In this document: in pieces, positions 42,245 to 51,402 of the stretch | Position numbering within the stretch: position 1 is the first letter of the stretch | How the letters are laid out: every line of letters starts with the position of its first letter | NCBI RefSeq assembly: GCF_030063185.1 | Contig: NZ_JASISP010000004.1 | Coordinates: forward strand, 166,852 to 230,851 | Reading direction: 5' to 3' | DNA length: 64,000 bases | Source of the DNA: Arthrobacter sp. H35-D1 | GTDB lineage: Bacteria; Actinomycetota; Actinomycetes; Actinomycetales; Micrococcaceae | The notes under the pieces: model-generated | Databases searched by the model: none | What the model was told of the DNA's origin: nothing | Seen by the model: only the letters and a program-made list of their open reading frames with translations | Translations under genes and position numbers: made by a program

Positions 42245-42769
42245 TCAATGCCCCGGAACGGGCGTGCTGCCGCGTCGCAGGCGCCGAAAGATCCAGTAAC
42301 GCAGCAGCAGGAAACGGGTGACCGCCGATGCCACATTGCCCAGCACAATGACAAGGAGTTCAAGCGTGATCGAAGCGTCGGGCAATACTTGGTGCAGGAG
42401 GACGAGGCTGCCGCTGGTCATGGCCAGGGCAAGCAGCATGACCCAGAGCCCGCGCCGCTGGTCCCGCCACCAAAGGTGCCTGCCCCGGATGCCAAAACTC
42501 ATCCTGCGGTTAAGCTCAGTGTTGAGCACCGAACACAAGATCAAAGAAATGGCATTGGCCCACTGGGTTCCAGTCAATGGGCGCAGGCTGGCGAAAATGG
42601 CCATGGAAATGACGGTGCAAATGACGGCGACAACAGCGAATCCGCGCAGTTGGGAAGCAAGCACGGGGTGGCGGCCCAGCCACCGTGCGGGCAGGGCAAG
42701 GGGACCATGGCCCGCTGCGCTGGAAGCGCGGGCCGCGGACGATGACTCCGGGGGTGCTGCTGTTGCCAT
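42245..42769 (-). CDS. GtrA-like membrane protein
   Basis: 174 aa from the ATG at 42769; a GTG at 42847 would add 26 unlikely residues. After a Pro/Ala-rich head come four membrane helices. FAVVAVICTVISMAIFASL, then ANAISLILCSVLNTELNRRMSF and VTRFLLLRYWIF are the GtrA (DPMS flippase-like) pattern, with the conserved Asn and Arg of the second-third helix loop. These proteins help move lipid-linked sugars or act in arabinogalactan synthesis. It lies upstream of the two-component operon, 65 bp away on the same strand. Confidence 0.85.
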   Translation of the reverse strand: MATAAPPESSSAARASSAAGHGPLALPARWLGRHPVLASQLRGFAVVAVICTVISMAIFASLRPLTGTQWANAISLILCSVLNTELNRRMSFGIRGRHLWWRDQRRGLWVMLLALAMTSGSLVLLHQVLPDASITLELLVIVLGNVASAVTRFLLLRYWIFRRLRRGSTPVPGH

Positions 42770-42907
42770 AGGTAACCAATCCTGCCACCTGTTGATCACA
42801 ACACCCAAAAAACGCCATGGGCATCGGCTGTGAGTTTTTGCAGACACCCGTGGCTGTATCCCCGCCTGCCGCTGCCACCGCCGATGGCAAAAGGTGCGGC
42901 GGCGTTG

Positions 42908-43741
42908 CTATGGGCCGGCAACCACGGGGTTGCGCAGTTCGCCAATGCCGCCGATGCGGCACGCAACCTCGTCGCCTGCCGTGATTTGGCGGCACTCGGC
43001 CGGGAATCCGGTGAGAATCGCGTCCCCGGGCTGCAGGGTCATGAAACTGCTCAGATACACCAGGACTTCATCCACGCCCCAACCGTTGTCGTCGCTTGTG
43101 GCGGGGGACAGCTCGGTGCCGTTGTGAACGATGCTGATGGGCACGCCGTCGTCCTTGAGGCCGACGACGATCCACGGGCCGAGCGGGGTGAAGGTGTCGG
43201 GACTTTTGGCGCTAATCCACAGTTCGTCGGACTTTTGCGCGTCGCGGTCGGAGACGTCGTTGCCAATGGTGAAGCCCAGGACGGCGTCGCGGGCGTTTTC
43301 CAGCGTGAGATTCCGGGCGGGGTGGCCGATGATGGCTGTCAGTTCGGCTTCGGGGTCGACGTGGCCGGTGTCGGGGCCGAGGATGATGGCTTCTCCGGGG
43401 CCAATGACGGAGCTTGCGGCCTTGTGAAATGCCTGCGGTGGGAGTGCTCGGCCCGGGGCGCCGGTGTTGTGTGCCATGCCGAAAACGTTGACGGGGGCGC
43501 AGGGGGCCAGGAAGCTGAACTGTTCCTCGGCGACGGTCGCCCCAAGGGTCCAGGCGTCCCTGAAGGCGCTGTTTTGGTTGGCGAATGACGCTGGGAACGG
43601 CGTTTCGACGAGCTGCCACAAGCGTCCTTCGGGGCTGTCGAAGTCAATGGCGTCGTTGCGAACGAAGAATTGCTCGGGCAGTGGGCCCTGCGCGGCGTCA
43701 AAGGGGCGGACACGGGCCAAGCGGTACGGTGCATCAGTCAT
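42908..43741 (-). CDS. Fumarylacetoacetate hydrolase-family protein
   Basis: 277 aa of the FAH fold. Metal ligands lie in HVDPEAELTAIIG (Glu-x-Glu) and TIGNDVSDRD (Asp); the end LQPGDAILTGFP is the C-terminal motif. Members split C-C bonds or decarboxylate small diketo acids in aromatic and sugar breakdown. No pathway genes lie next to it, so the substrate is open. TAGGAT stands 6 nt before the ATG (43741), so leaderless; the M20 peptidase gene starts divergently 82 bp away. Confidence 0.88.
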   Translation of the reverse strand: MTDAPYRLARVRPFDAAQGPLPEQFFVRNDAIDFDSPEGRLWQLVETPFPASFANQNSAFRDAWTLGATVAEEQFSFLAPCAPVNVFGMAHNTGAPGRALPPQAFHKAASSVIGPGEAIILGPDTGHVDPEAELTAIIGHPARNLTLENARDAVLGFTIGNDVSDRDAQKSDELWISAKSPDTFTPLGPWIVVGLKDDGVPISIVHNGTELSPATSDDNGWGVDEVLVYLSSFMTLQPGDAILTGFPAECRQITAGDEVACRIGGIGELRNPVVAGP

Positions 43742-43823
43742 GAGGACATCCTACCTCCCATGTGTTTCGAGTGCCGGGGCAGCCGTGGGGGAGCTCACAG
43801 TCCCGTGGCATAGACTCCCTGAC

Positions 43824-45323
43824 ATGCCTTTAGGACCAGCGAAGCCCATCAACCGCGCACTTGCGGCAGCACTGGCAGTGGGTGCTGCCGGTGCCGCAGC
43901 CGTCATGGGGGCGCGCGCCTACCGTGCGGGAGCTGGCACTCAGGCGGGTGCCGTCGATGCGGCTGCGCACCCGGCCGGCGTGGGCGCCGAGCATGCCCAG
44001 CCCGCCGCGGACCGGCTCAGCGAACTCATTGGCTACCGCACAGTGTTTTCGCAGGCGCGGGACAGGATCGAGCTGGACCAGTTCACAGAATTCGTCGACG
44101 CCCTGGCACGGCTTTATCCGGCCGTGCACCAGACCCTGGAACGGAAGTTTGTCAACGGCCACGCGCTGCTGTTCAAATGGGCCGGCACCGGACCCGACGC
44201 CGAAGCCCGGCCCATCGTGCTGATGGCCCACTACGACGTCGTCCCCGTAGACACGCGCGACAACTGGACGCACCCCGGCTTTTCCGGGCACCAGGAAGGC
44301 GGGTACGTGTGGGGACGGGGCGCGTTGGATGACAAGGGAGCCTTGGTGGTCATCATGTCGGCCGTTGAATCGCTGCTGAAGGAGGGTTTTTCCCCGGCCC
44401 ACGACGTCTACCTTTCATTTGGCAACAACGAGGAAACGGCCGGCGACAGTGCCGCCACGGCTGCAGGGCTGTTGGCCGGCAACGGGGTCAGGCCGTGGAT
44501 GGTGCTGGACGAGGGCGGAGCAGTGGCCTTGGAAGCCTTTCCGGGGCTGGATGTTCCAGCCGCGGTCATTGGTGTGGCCGAAAAGGGTGGTTTGGATCTG
44601 GAACTGCTTACCCACAGTGCTGGCGGACATGCTTCCACGCCGCCGCGCATGGGCGCGACGGCGAGGCTGGCCCAAGCCATTGTGGCGCTGGAGGAGACCC
44701 CGTTCCCCGCGTCGATGCCGGAGGCCATCGTGGAGATGACGCGCCGCATTGGGATGAACAGTGGTTTTGGGCTGCGGCTCGTGACGGAGAACATGTGGGC
44801 CTTCAAGGGGCTGCTCACCCACGTGTTCGGTGTGCTTGGCGATGAGACCCGGGCGCTGACCCGCACCACGGTCGCCGTGACCATGTTGGAGGGAAGCAAG
44901 GCGTCGAACGTCCTTGCTTCCACCGCGCGAGCCAATGCCAACATCCGCATTGCAGTGGGGGAGAGCGTGGAATCGGTGGTGGAGCGGGTGCGCGACATCA
45001 TTGACGATCCCCTGGTTCAGCTGAGGGTTCGCTCAGGCCATGGTCCATCGCCTGTTTCGTCATTTGGGAATGAGCAATTTGCCAGCCTCTCCCGCGCAGT
45101 GGCGGCATCGTATCCTGAAGCGGTGGTGACGCCGTACATCCAGACCGGTGCCACGGACTCACGACATTTCACGGCCATCTGTCCCGCCGTCTATCGCTTC
45201 TCCCCGCTCCTGATGGACGTGTCCGACCGAGGCAGCCTGCATGCTGTCAATGAACGCGTCCGCATCAGCTCGCTCGGGTCGGGTGTTGTTTTTTACCGGG
45301 AATTGCTGTTGGGCCTGGGCTGA
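43824..45323 (+). CDS. M20-family metallopeptidase with N-terminal hydrophobic segment
   Basis: 499 aa from the ATG at 43824, set by TAGACT (43811-43816) 7 nt upstream; the frame reaches back into the divergent FAH gene. An N-terminal hydrophobic helix (RALAAALAVGAAGAAAVMG) may anchor it in the membrane. VLMAHYDVVPVD, GRGALDDKGALVVIMSAVE, FGNNEETAGDSAA and ICPAVYRFSPLL are the zinc-binding and catalytic stretches of carboxypeptidase S-type M20 enzymes. Probably cleaves short or modified peptides. Confidence 0.9.
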   Translation: MPLGPAKPINRALAAALAVGAAGAAAVMGARAYRAGAGTQAGAVDAAAHPAGVGAEHAQPAADRLSELIGYRTVFSQARDRIELDQFTEFVDALARLYPAVHQTLERKFVNGHALLFKWAGTGPDAEARPIVLMAHYDVVPVDTRDNWTHPGFSGHQEGGYVWGRGALDDKGALVVIMSAVESLLKEGFSPAHDVYLSFGNNEETAGDSAATAAGLLAGNGVRPWMVLDEGGAVALEAFPGLDVPAAVIGVAEKGGLDLELLTHSAGGHASTPPRMGATARLAQAIVALEETPFPASMPEAIVEMTRRIGMNSGFGLRLVTENMWAFKGLLTHVFGVLGDETRALTRTTVAVTMLEGSKASNVLASTARANANIRIAVGESVESVVERVRDIIDDPLVQLRVRSGHGPSPVSSFGNEQFASLSRAVAASYPEAVVTPYIQTGATDSRHFTAICPAVYRFSPLLMDVSDRGSLHAVNERVRISSLGSGVVFYRELLLGLG

Positions 45324-45525
45324 ACTCCTAGTTGATACGGGCAGCCGACCCTCGGCTCGCAGCTTGCCAGTCGGCACCGACAGCATCCGTATGTTTCAGC
45401 AGTCAGGGCAACTTCCATCAACTCCGCGTGGTGTTGTTTCCTGCACAGGGCGGGACCGGGGGCTGGTTGTGTACTTTCGTTGTTCCCGTCCAGTGAATGT
45501 CAGTGCCTTCTTCTAGAATAGAAAT

Positions 45526-47937
45526 ATGGTAACAACGGCAAGGACGCCGGGCAATCCGGTCTCCTCTTCAGGGAACCCGCGGGTTGGTGATCACGTACAC
45601 CAGCTCCTGAATCTCGCCCGCGCCCTGGTCAATGCCGCCAGTGACGGGTCAACCGCCAATGGTGGTTCCACTGCCAGTGGTGGTTCCTCTGCCAGTGGTG
45701 GTTCTGTGGGGGTTCCTTTGGATATGGATGTCGCGGTGCTCGGTGATGCAGAATGTGTGCAGTGGGCGCGGGACTTGGAGGACTTGGCCCATCTCGGCCA
45801 GGCCCTGGGCGTGCAGATCGCTGGGGAGTTGGCGCAGCGGGTCGAAGCGGGGCGATATGCCAGTTCCGGGGTTCGCAGCCCCGTGGACATGCTGGTCCAG
45901 TCCCTTCACCTCAGCGCGGGTGAAGCTTATCGGCGGTTGCGTCTGGCCCGGGCAGTGTTGCCGGTCGCCGATGGGCTAACTGGTGAGGTTGCCCCGGTCG
46001 CGCAACCGGTTCTGGGAGACGCGTTCTTCACCGGTGCGGTATCCCAGGAAATGGCGTTGCTGGTCTCGGGCTTCGTTGCTGAAGCCCAAGACCTGGCCCA
46101 CAACGGCCAGACCACTGAGGAAGTTGCCCAGGACGTCCAGGAGACGTTGGTGGAAGCGGGCAGGGATGAAAGCCCGGATTTCATCCGTCAGCTCGGGAAC
46201 CGGATCATCAGCCACCTCGATCCCGACGGACACCAGCCCAGCCGCGGGGACTTGCTCGCCAAGCAAGGACTCTTCTTCCGCAAGCCCAGGCGTGGACTGA
46301 TTCATTTCGATGGACACATGACCATCGCCCAACACGAACAACTCATGGTCGCCATCGGCACAGCAACGAACCCGAACAAACACAAAGACATCAACACCAT
46401 CACCCCCGATAACCCAGACAATCCCGACAATCCCGACAATCATGTGAATCCCGACAATCCAGACGGGCACGGCACCGACAGGCATGAGTATCCGGACGGG
46501 TACGGTGGGTGTTCTGGGCCTGGTGAGGCTGGGGAGTGTGCCGGCACCAGCGACCAGGGCAACGCCGAAGGTGGTATTCCCGGGCAGGATTCCTTGTGCG
46601 ATCAAGTCCAAGGACTGTTCGGGCTCTTCACCACCCCCACCCCCAGCAACGACTTCGGCAGCGATGCTGGCGCAGGCAACGGCTCGGTCAACGGCAACGG
46701 CACCGCTACTGCCCAGACCCACCTGAGCGCTGAGGAAGCTGCCAGAGGCGCGGGAAACGTCCCGGACACCGGAGGCTCCGGCCCCAGTGCCGAACAGGCC
46801 GGGTTCAGCACCGAACACGCCGGATCCAGTACTGGAGAAGGTAGATCCGGGGCGGGAGAAGGCGGTTCCGGTGCGGGAAGAATTGATGTGACGACCGGAT
46901 GGCGCCGCCGCCTGGAAACGTGGGAGATTCCACCCCGGCCGCCCAACGCTCCACCGGAAGCTTTAGCCCCGGTCTTCGAAGGCGAACAATGGTTCTGGCT
47001 CCCGGCTGCCTGGGACCACACGAAGGGTTGGGAACCGCGGGGCGAGAATACCGACTTCGACATTTGGGCCACCACTCCCACACCACCCCAACCACCAGCC
47101 CCAGCCCCGGACCCGGCACCAGACCCAGCGCCGGACGTGCCTGCTGACCGGGAGCAGGAGCTCGATAATCACGAAGTCGATGCTCCCGAAGTCGGTGACC
47201 ACCCGTTGCAGGAGCCCGGCGAGGGGCCGCGAGTAGTCAACGGGGTCCGGATTCCCTTCCCCGGCAGCGGTGAAATCCTTGATGGCCTGGAGCAGATGGA
47301 TCCGCTGAGCACCGACCCGGTGGTCAAAGATGACCGCACCCGGGCCCAAAAACTCCTCGACGGGCTGCTGGACTGCGTTTCCCTGGCCGCCCGCACCGGC
47401 AAGCTGCCCCTGAACGGCGGGCTGAAAACCCAGCTCATTATCACCACCACCCAAAGCGACCTCGATCGCCGCGACGGCCTCGGCACAGCGTTCACCACCT
47501 ACAACGGGCCCATGCCCCTGAACCTCTTCAGCCAATCCCTCTGCGACCCCGACATCACCACCATGGCACTGGGTGAAGGCAACGAAATCCTCAACGTCGG
47601 CCGCACCCAACGACTCTTCACCCCGGCCCAACGCAAAATACTCTTCGCCCGCGACCTGGGATGTTCCTTCCCGGACTGCACCGCACTAGCACCCTGGACC
47701 GAAGCCCACCACATCCTTCCCTGGCAAGAAGGCGGGGAAACCAACATCGACAACGCCTGCCTGCTCTGCAGCCACCACCACACCCTGCTCCACAACAGCA
47801 ACTGGAACGCCACCCTCATCCACGGCACACCCCACTACACCGCCCCCTACCTCCTGGACCCCCAACAAACACCCCGCCGCAACCACTACCACCACGGCCT
47901 CCCCAAAAAACCAACCAACAACCCAAACCCATGGTGA
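45526..47937 (+). CDS. DUF222 protein with C-terminal HNH endonuclease domain
   Basis: 803 aa. The first part is DUF222 (VRSPVDMLVQSLHLSAGEAYRRLRLARAVLP and related helices); the end is an HNH nuclease with zinc-binding CSFPDC, AHHILPWQEGGETNIDNACLL and CSHHHTLLHNSNW. Between them is a ~200-residue low-complexity region with PDN repeats, Gly/Ser stretches and a PDPAPDPAPD run. The family (13E12-like) is multi-copy in actinobacteria and may be linked to mobile DNA. TAGAAT stands 6 nt before the ATG (leaderless). The 202 bp upstream show nothing else. Confidence 0.9.
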   Translation: MVTTARTPGNPVSSSGNPRVGDHVHQLLNLARALVNAASDGSTANGGSTASGGSSASGGSVGVPLDMDVAVLGDAECVQWARDLEDLAHLGQALGVQIAGELAQRVEAGRYASSGVRSPVDMLVQSLHLSAGEAYRRLRLARAVLPVADGLTGEVAPVAQPVLGDAFFTGAVSQEMALLVSGFVAEAQDLAHNGQTTEEVAQDVQETLVEAGRDESPDFIRQLGNRIISHLDPDGHQPSRGDLLAKQGLFFRKPRRGLIHFDGHMTIAQHEQLMVAIGTATNPNKHKDINTITPDNPDNPDNPDNHVNPDNPDGHGTDRHEYPDGYGGCSGPGEAGECAGTSDQGNAEGGIPGQDSLCDQVQGLFGLFTTPTPSNDFGSDAGAGNGSVNGNGTATAQTHLSAEEAARGAGNVPDTGGSGPSAEQAGFSTEHAGSSTGEGRSGAGEGGSGAGRIDVTTGWRRRLETWEIPPRPPNAPPEALAPVFEGEQWFWLPAAWDHTKGWEPRGENTDFDIWATTPTPPQPPAPAPDPAPDPAPDVPADREQELDNHEVDAPEVGDHPLQEPGEGPRVVNGVRIPFPGSGEILDGLEQMDPLSTDPVVKDDRTRAQKLLDGLLDCVSLAARTGKLPLNGGLKTQLIITTTQSDLDRRDGLGTAFTTYNGPMPLNLFSQSLCDPDITTMALGEGNEILNVGRTQRLFTPAQRKILFARDLGCSFPDCTALAPWTEAHHILPWQEGGETNIDNACLLCSHHHTLLHNSNWNATLIHGTPHYTAPYLLDPQQTPRRNHYHHGLPKKPTNNPNPW

Positions 47938-48003
47938 CTTGCTTGGACTTGGCTTCCGTAGGCCAGGCTTCGGTAGGCCGGGCTTTCTTGGATCAGCGCA
48001 TTC

Positions 48004-48456
48004 CTAGTGACCAGCCACCGATGCACGCAGCTTGTCCGTCAGTTCCAACAGTGTCGCCATCTCTTCGTCCGTCAGGGCAGCTTCCATCAGCTCCATGATC
48101 TTGCGGACATGCTCCCTGCCCACCTTTTTTTGCAGGGCGACGCCTTCGGCGGTCAGGCCGATAAGCACGCCGCGTCGATCATTTTCGGGAGTTTTGCGCT
48201 GGATGAGACCTCGCGATTCCAGCCTGTCGACCATGCGCGAAATGCTTGGTTGGGTCAAGAGCACATTGTCGTAGAGCTCGTTGAGGCGCAGCCATCCGCT
48301 GGGGCATCTGGAAAGGTTGTAGAGCACGTCGTACTCGCTGCCGCCCAGCTCCTTGAAGAAGGGTTCCCGTTGAAGTTCCCGCATTACGGCGACTTGCGAA
48401 CGCAGGAGGGACTCCCACGCATCGGTGGTCAGGCGGCGGTGTGCAGCTGTTGACAT
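48004..48456 (-). CDS. MarR-family transcriptional regulator
   Basis: 150 aa from the ATG at 48456, 1 nt behind the stop of the monooxygenase gene; a longer frame has a Pro-rich, non-coding-looking head. The winged helix is clear: SEYDVLYNLSRCPSGWLRLNELYDNVLLTQPSISRMVDRLESRGLIQRKTPENDRRGVLIGLT. MarR proteins bind as dimers and let go when a phenolic or similar ligand binds. In this operon it probably controls the LLM monooxygenase, and perhaps the MFS gene on the other side of the shared intergenic region. Confidence 0.9.
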   Translation of the reverse strand: MSTAAHRRLTTDAWESLLRSQVAVMRELQREPFFKELGGSEYDVLYNLSRCPSGWLRLNELYDNVLLTQPSISRMVDRLESRGLIQRKTPENDRRGVLIGLTAEGVALQKKVGREHVRKIMELMEAALTDEEMATLLELTDKLRASVAGH

Positions 48457-48457
48457 G

Positions 48458-49579
48458 TTAGTTGTTCCCTGTGGTTGTGGCGGCTTGATGGTCCACTGCG
48501 GCGGCGGCTCGGGCGGCCTCCCGCCGGGCTTCGAAGGTGGGTGCGTCGGGGATATCGGCAGGACGGTTTGCCGCGAACTCCTGACGCAGTGTGGGCAGGA
48601 CGTCGGAGCCAAAAAGATCAAGTTGTTCCAAGACAGTCTTCAGTGGCAGGCCAGCATGGTCAACAAGGAAGAGCTGGCGTTGGTAGTCGCCAAAGTAGTC
48701 CCGGAAGGTGAGCGTCTTCTCGATCATCTCCGCTGGACTGCCCACGGTCAGCGGCGTCTGCGACGTGAAGTCTTCCAAAGACGGGCCGTGTCCGTAAACG
48801 GGTGCATTGTCGAAGTACGGGCGGAATTCATTGACGGCGTCCTGCGAATTCTTGCGGATGAAGAATTGTCCACCAAGGCCCACGATGGCTTGTTCGGCGC
48901 TGCCGTGGCCGTAGTGTGCGTAGCGCTCACGGTACAGGCCGATCAGCTGCTGGTAGTGCTCCTTCGGCCAGAAAATGTTGTTGGCAAAGAAGCCGTCGCC
49001 ATAATAGGCTGCGATCTCGGCGACCTGGGGTGTGCGGATAGCACCGTGCCAGACAAAGGGGGCGACGCCGTCGAGCGGTCTGGGCGTGGATGTGAAGCCG
49101 CGCAGCGGAGTGCGGAACTTGCCCTCCCAGTTCACCACTTCCTCGTCCCAGAGCCGACGCAGCAGTGAATAGCTTTCAACCGTCAACTCCACGGAGTCGT
49201 TGTTGTTCTTGCCGAACCACGGGTACACGGCACCCATGTTGCCGCGGCCCAGCACCAAATCCACGCGCCCTTCGGCCAGATGCTGCAAGGTGGCGAAGTC
49301 CTCGGCGATCTTCACTGGATCGTTCGTCGTGATCAGCGTGGTGCTCGTGGAGAGAATGAGTTTCTCGGTCTGCGCAGCAATGTACGCCAAAATGGTCGTA
49401 GGCGAGCTGGGGTAGAACGGCGGGTTGTGGTGCTCACCCGTGGCAAACACATCCATGCCTACGTCCTCGGCGTGCTTGGCGATCGTCGTGATGGCCTTCA
49501 ATCGCTGGTGCTCGGTGGGTGTTCCCCCGGTGGTGGGATCCATGGTGATGTCGCCAACACTGAAAATTCCGAACTGCAT
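48458..49579 (-). CDS. LLM-class flavin-dependent oxidoreductase
   Basis: 373 aa of the bacterial-luciferase-like fold. QFGIFSVGDIT at the start, DVFATGEHHNPPFYPSSPTTILAYIAAQT (flavin and substrate region), EGRVDLVLGRG and VELTVESYSLLRRLWDEE fit the family. It needs FMNH2 or F420 from a reductase coded elsewhere. GAGGAGC lies about 8 nt before the ATG. It is followed at once by a MarR gene and is divergent from an MFS exporter, a layout seen in detoxification loci. Confidence 0.88.
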   Translation of the reverse strand: MQFGIFSVGDITMDPTTGGTPTEHQRLKAITTIAKHAEDVGMDVFATGEHHNPPFYPSSPTTILAYIAAQTEKLILSTSTTLITTNDPVKIAEDFATLQHLAEGRVDLVLGRGNMGAVYPWFGKNNNDSVELTVESYSLLRRLWDEEVVNWEGKFRTPLRGFTSTPRPLDGVAPFVWHGAIRTPQVAEIAAYYGDGFFANNIFWPKEHYQQLIGLYRERYAHYGHGSAEQAIVGLGGQFFIRKNSQDAVNEFRPYFDNAPVYGHGPSLEDFTSQTPLTVGSPAEMIEKTLTFRDYFGDYQRQLFLVDHAGLPLKTVLEQLDLFGSDVLPTLRQEFAANRPADIPDAPTFEARREAARAAAAVDHQAATTTGNN

Positions 49580-49612
49580 GCCCTGCTCCTCAAGCCCGCG
49601 TGATCAACGCAA

Positions 49613-49645
49613 AATAAATGCGTTTGTATCTAATATACGGTTCAA
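49613..49645. promoter_or_regulatory. Possible MarR operator between LLM monooxygenase and MFS genes
   Basis: The AT-rich patch around 49625-49637 contains GTAT-CTAAT-ATAC, an inverted repeat typical in size for MarR sites, in a region otherwise rich in G and C. TTGAAC lies next to it on the minus strand as a possible -35. It lies about 45 bp before the monooxygenase start. Confidence 0.4.
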
Positions 49646-49758
49646 CCACTAAGTTCCCCGCCATGTTCCCGTCCGTGCACCCGCGGCTTGAAACCGGCTG
49701 CAGTTATGATTCTTTCCAGGACACGTAGTGCATCTCACAGCGACTGTTGGGGAGAACA

Positions 49759-51231
49759 ATGGCGCCATTGCAACGCGGCATGGCTGGAGGGTCTCTCAGG
49801 AGCGCCCCCACTGCCACCGCCATCGTGGGTTTTCTGGTGCTGGTGGAACTGACCAGCGGGATCCTCCAAGGCTATTACACACCGCTCCTTACAGACATTG
49901 CCCGGTTCCTGGGTATCCACGACGCCGACGTCAACTGGTTTGAAGCCGCCCAGCTCATGGTCAGTGCATTGGTTGTGCCGGTGCTGGCCAAAATGGGCGA
50001 CATGCTCGGCCACCGGAAAGTTCTGCTGCTCTCCACGGCCCTGACGGCAGCGGTTTCCTGGGGCGTCGCCTTTGCCCCGAACTTTTGGCTCTTCCTTTTG
50101 GCTTGGGCGCTCCAAGGCTTCTATGTTGTGTGGCTGCCTTTGGAAATCGCCCTGATATACAGCCGTTCCCACCACCGCGCCGACGGCGCAGCCCTGACCC
50201 GCAAGTCGGCCGGCATCCTGGTGGCAGGCCTGGAATTCGGTGTGATCGTCGGTGCCTTGGCCGGCGGTTTTATTGGTGGCGCACTGCCCAACCAGCTTTG
50301 GCTGACCCTGATGATCCCGGCCATCGCCGTCACGCTGTGCTTCTTCGTGATCTTTTTCGGTGTCCCCGAGTCCGAAAGCCGCACCGGCGGCCGCATGGAC
50401 CTTGGCGGCCTGTATCTGTTGTCCACGGGCCTGTTGCTAATCACGGCCGGACTGACCTTCATGCGCATCAACGGCCCGGGCACCTGGTGGGCATGGGCCG
50501 CCGTCGTGCTTGGCATTGCCGCGCTGGTCCCGTTCACGCGCTACGAACTGGGCCACAAGGACCCGCTGATCGACATCCGCCTCCTGCGCCAGCCCAGCAT
50601 GTGGCCGATCCAACTGACGGCGTTCCTGTTCGGCGTCTCCGTCCTCGGCGCCCAAGCACCGCTGTCCACGTTCGCCCGCACCAGCCCGGACGAAGTGGGC
50701 TACGGCCTCGGCGTCAGCTCAGGCCTGGTCTCGATCCTGATCGGCGTGTACGTGCTGGGCCTGCTGGTGGGCGCGCTGCTCTACCCACTCGTGACGAAAT
50801 GGACGACGCCGAGAATCACCTTGATGGGCGCGGCTCTCTTCGTCGCGGTTGGTTACCTCTTGTTCCTCCCGTTCCACGATTCCATGGGCCAGGTGCTGCT
50901 CAACATGGGCATAGCCGGTATTGGCAGCGGTGCGCTGGTGGCGGCCCTGCCGGCGGCTGCCGCGGCGGCTGCACCCCTGACCCAGACAGGCATGGCCACC
51001 GGGCTGACAAATGCCACCAAGACGGTTGGCGGAGCCTTTGCTTCGGCCGTGTTTGGCATTGCGCTGGCCGGACAGGCGCTGGGCTCGATCACGGCCGGGG
51101 CTGGAAACACAGCGGCACCGCTCGAGGGCTACATGCTGGTGTGGACCATCTGTGGAGTGACGGCTCTGGTGGCCGCCGTCGCCTTGTACTTTGTTCCCAA
51201 GCTGGCTTTTGGACCGACGCTTCCGCAGTAG
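49759..51231 (+). CDS. MFS drug-efflux-type transporter
   Basis: 490 aa from the ATG at 49759 (GGGGAG 6 nt upstream; TTG 49747 rejected). About fourteen hydrophobic segments, as in the DHA2 subgroup. Motif A is KMGDMLGHRKVLLLSTAL; the fifth-helix glycine/proline stretch GLEFGVIVGALAGGFIGG resembles antiporter motif C. Likely a proton-driven exporter of organic molecules. It is divergent from the LLM-MarR operon, which may control it. Confidence 0.88.
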   Translation: MAPLQRGMAGGSLRSAPTATAIVGFLVLVELTSGILQGYYTPLLTDIARFLGIHDADVNWFEAAQLMVSALVVPVLAKMGDMLGHRKVLLLSTALTAAVSWGVAFAPNFWLFLLAWALQGFYVVWLPLEIALIYSRSHHRADGAALTRKSAGILVAGLEFGVIVGALAGGFIGGALPNQLWLTLMIPAIAVTLCFFVIFFGVPESESRTGGRMDLGGLYLLSTGLLLITAGLTFMRINGPGTWWAWAAVVLGIAALVPFTRYELGHKDPLIDIRLLRQPSMWPIQLTAFLFGVSVLGAQAPLSTFARTSPDEVGYGLGVSSGLVSILIGVYVLGLLVGALLYPLVTKWTTPRITLMGAALFVAVGYLLFLPFHDSMGQVLLNMGIAGIGSGALVAALPAAAAAAAPLTQTGMATGLTNATKTVGGAFASAVFGIALAGQALGSITAGAGNTAAPLEGYMLVWTICGVTALVAAVALYFVPKLAFGPTLPQ

Positions 51232-51304
51232 AACTTCCCCCGGACGGCAGCAAACGCGTCATAAGGTCACAGCGGAGCGCGCGGGAACAGGTGCCGAAAC
51301 GCAA

Positions 51305-51366
51305 ATACGCACCTTGTCTGCAAAAGGGGAGTTTGTGACAACCGTAAAAGCGGACAAGGTGCGTAT
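51305..51366. repeat. 14-bp perfect inverted repeat between convergent genes
   Basis: ATACGCACCTTGTC (51305-51318) is repeated as its exact complement at 51353-51366, around a 34-nt loop. AAACG and CGTTT flank it further out. It lies between the MFS gene and the end of the RND gene, which run towards each other. There is no T-run, so it may be a processing or stability element or a dispersed repeat. Confidence 0.6.
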
Positions 51367-51402
51367 GTGCTCAGAATCAGCGTTTGTGTGTGCGGGATTC
51401 GC

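Noticed and set aside
47938-48003. Near-direct repeats of TTCCGTAGGCC type behind the DUF222 gene
   Set aside because: Two imperfect copies only; too little to call a mobile-element end.
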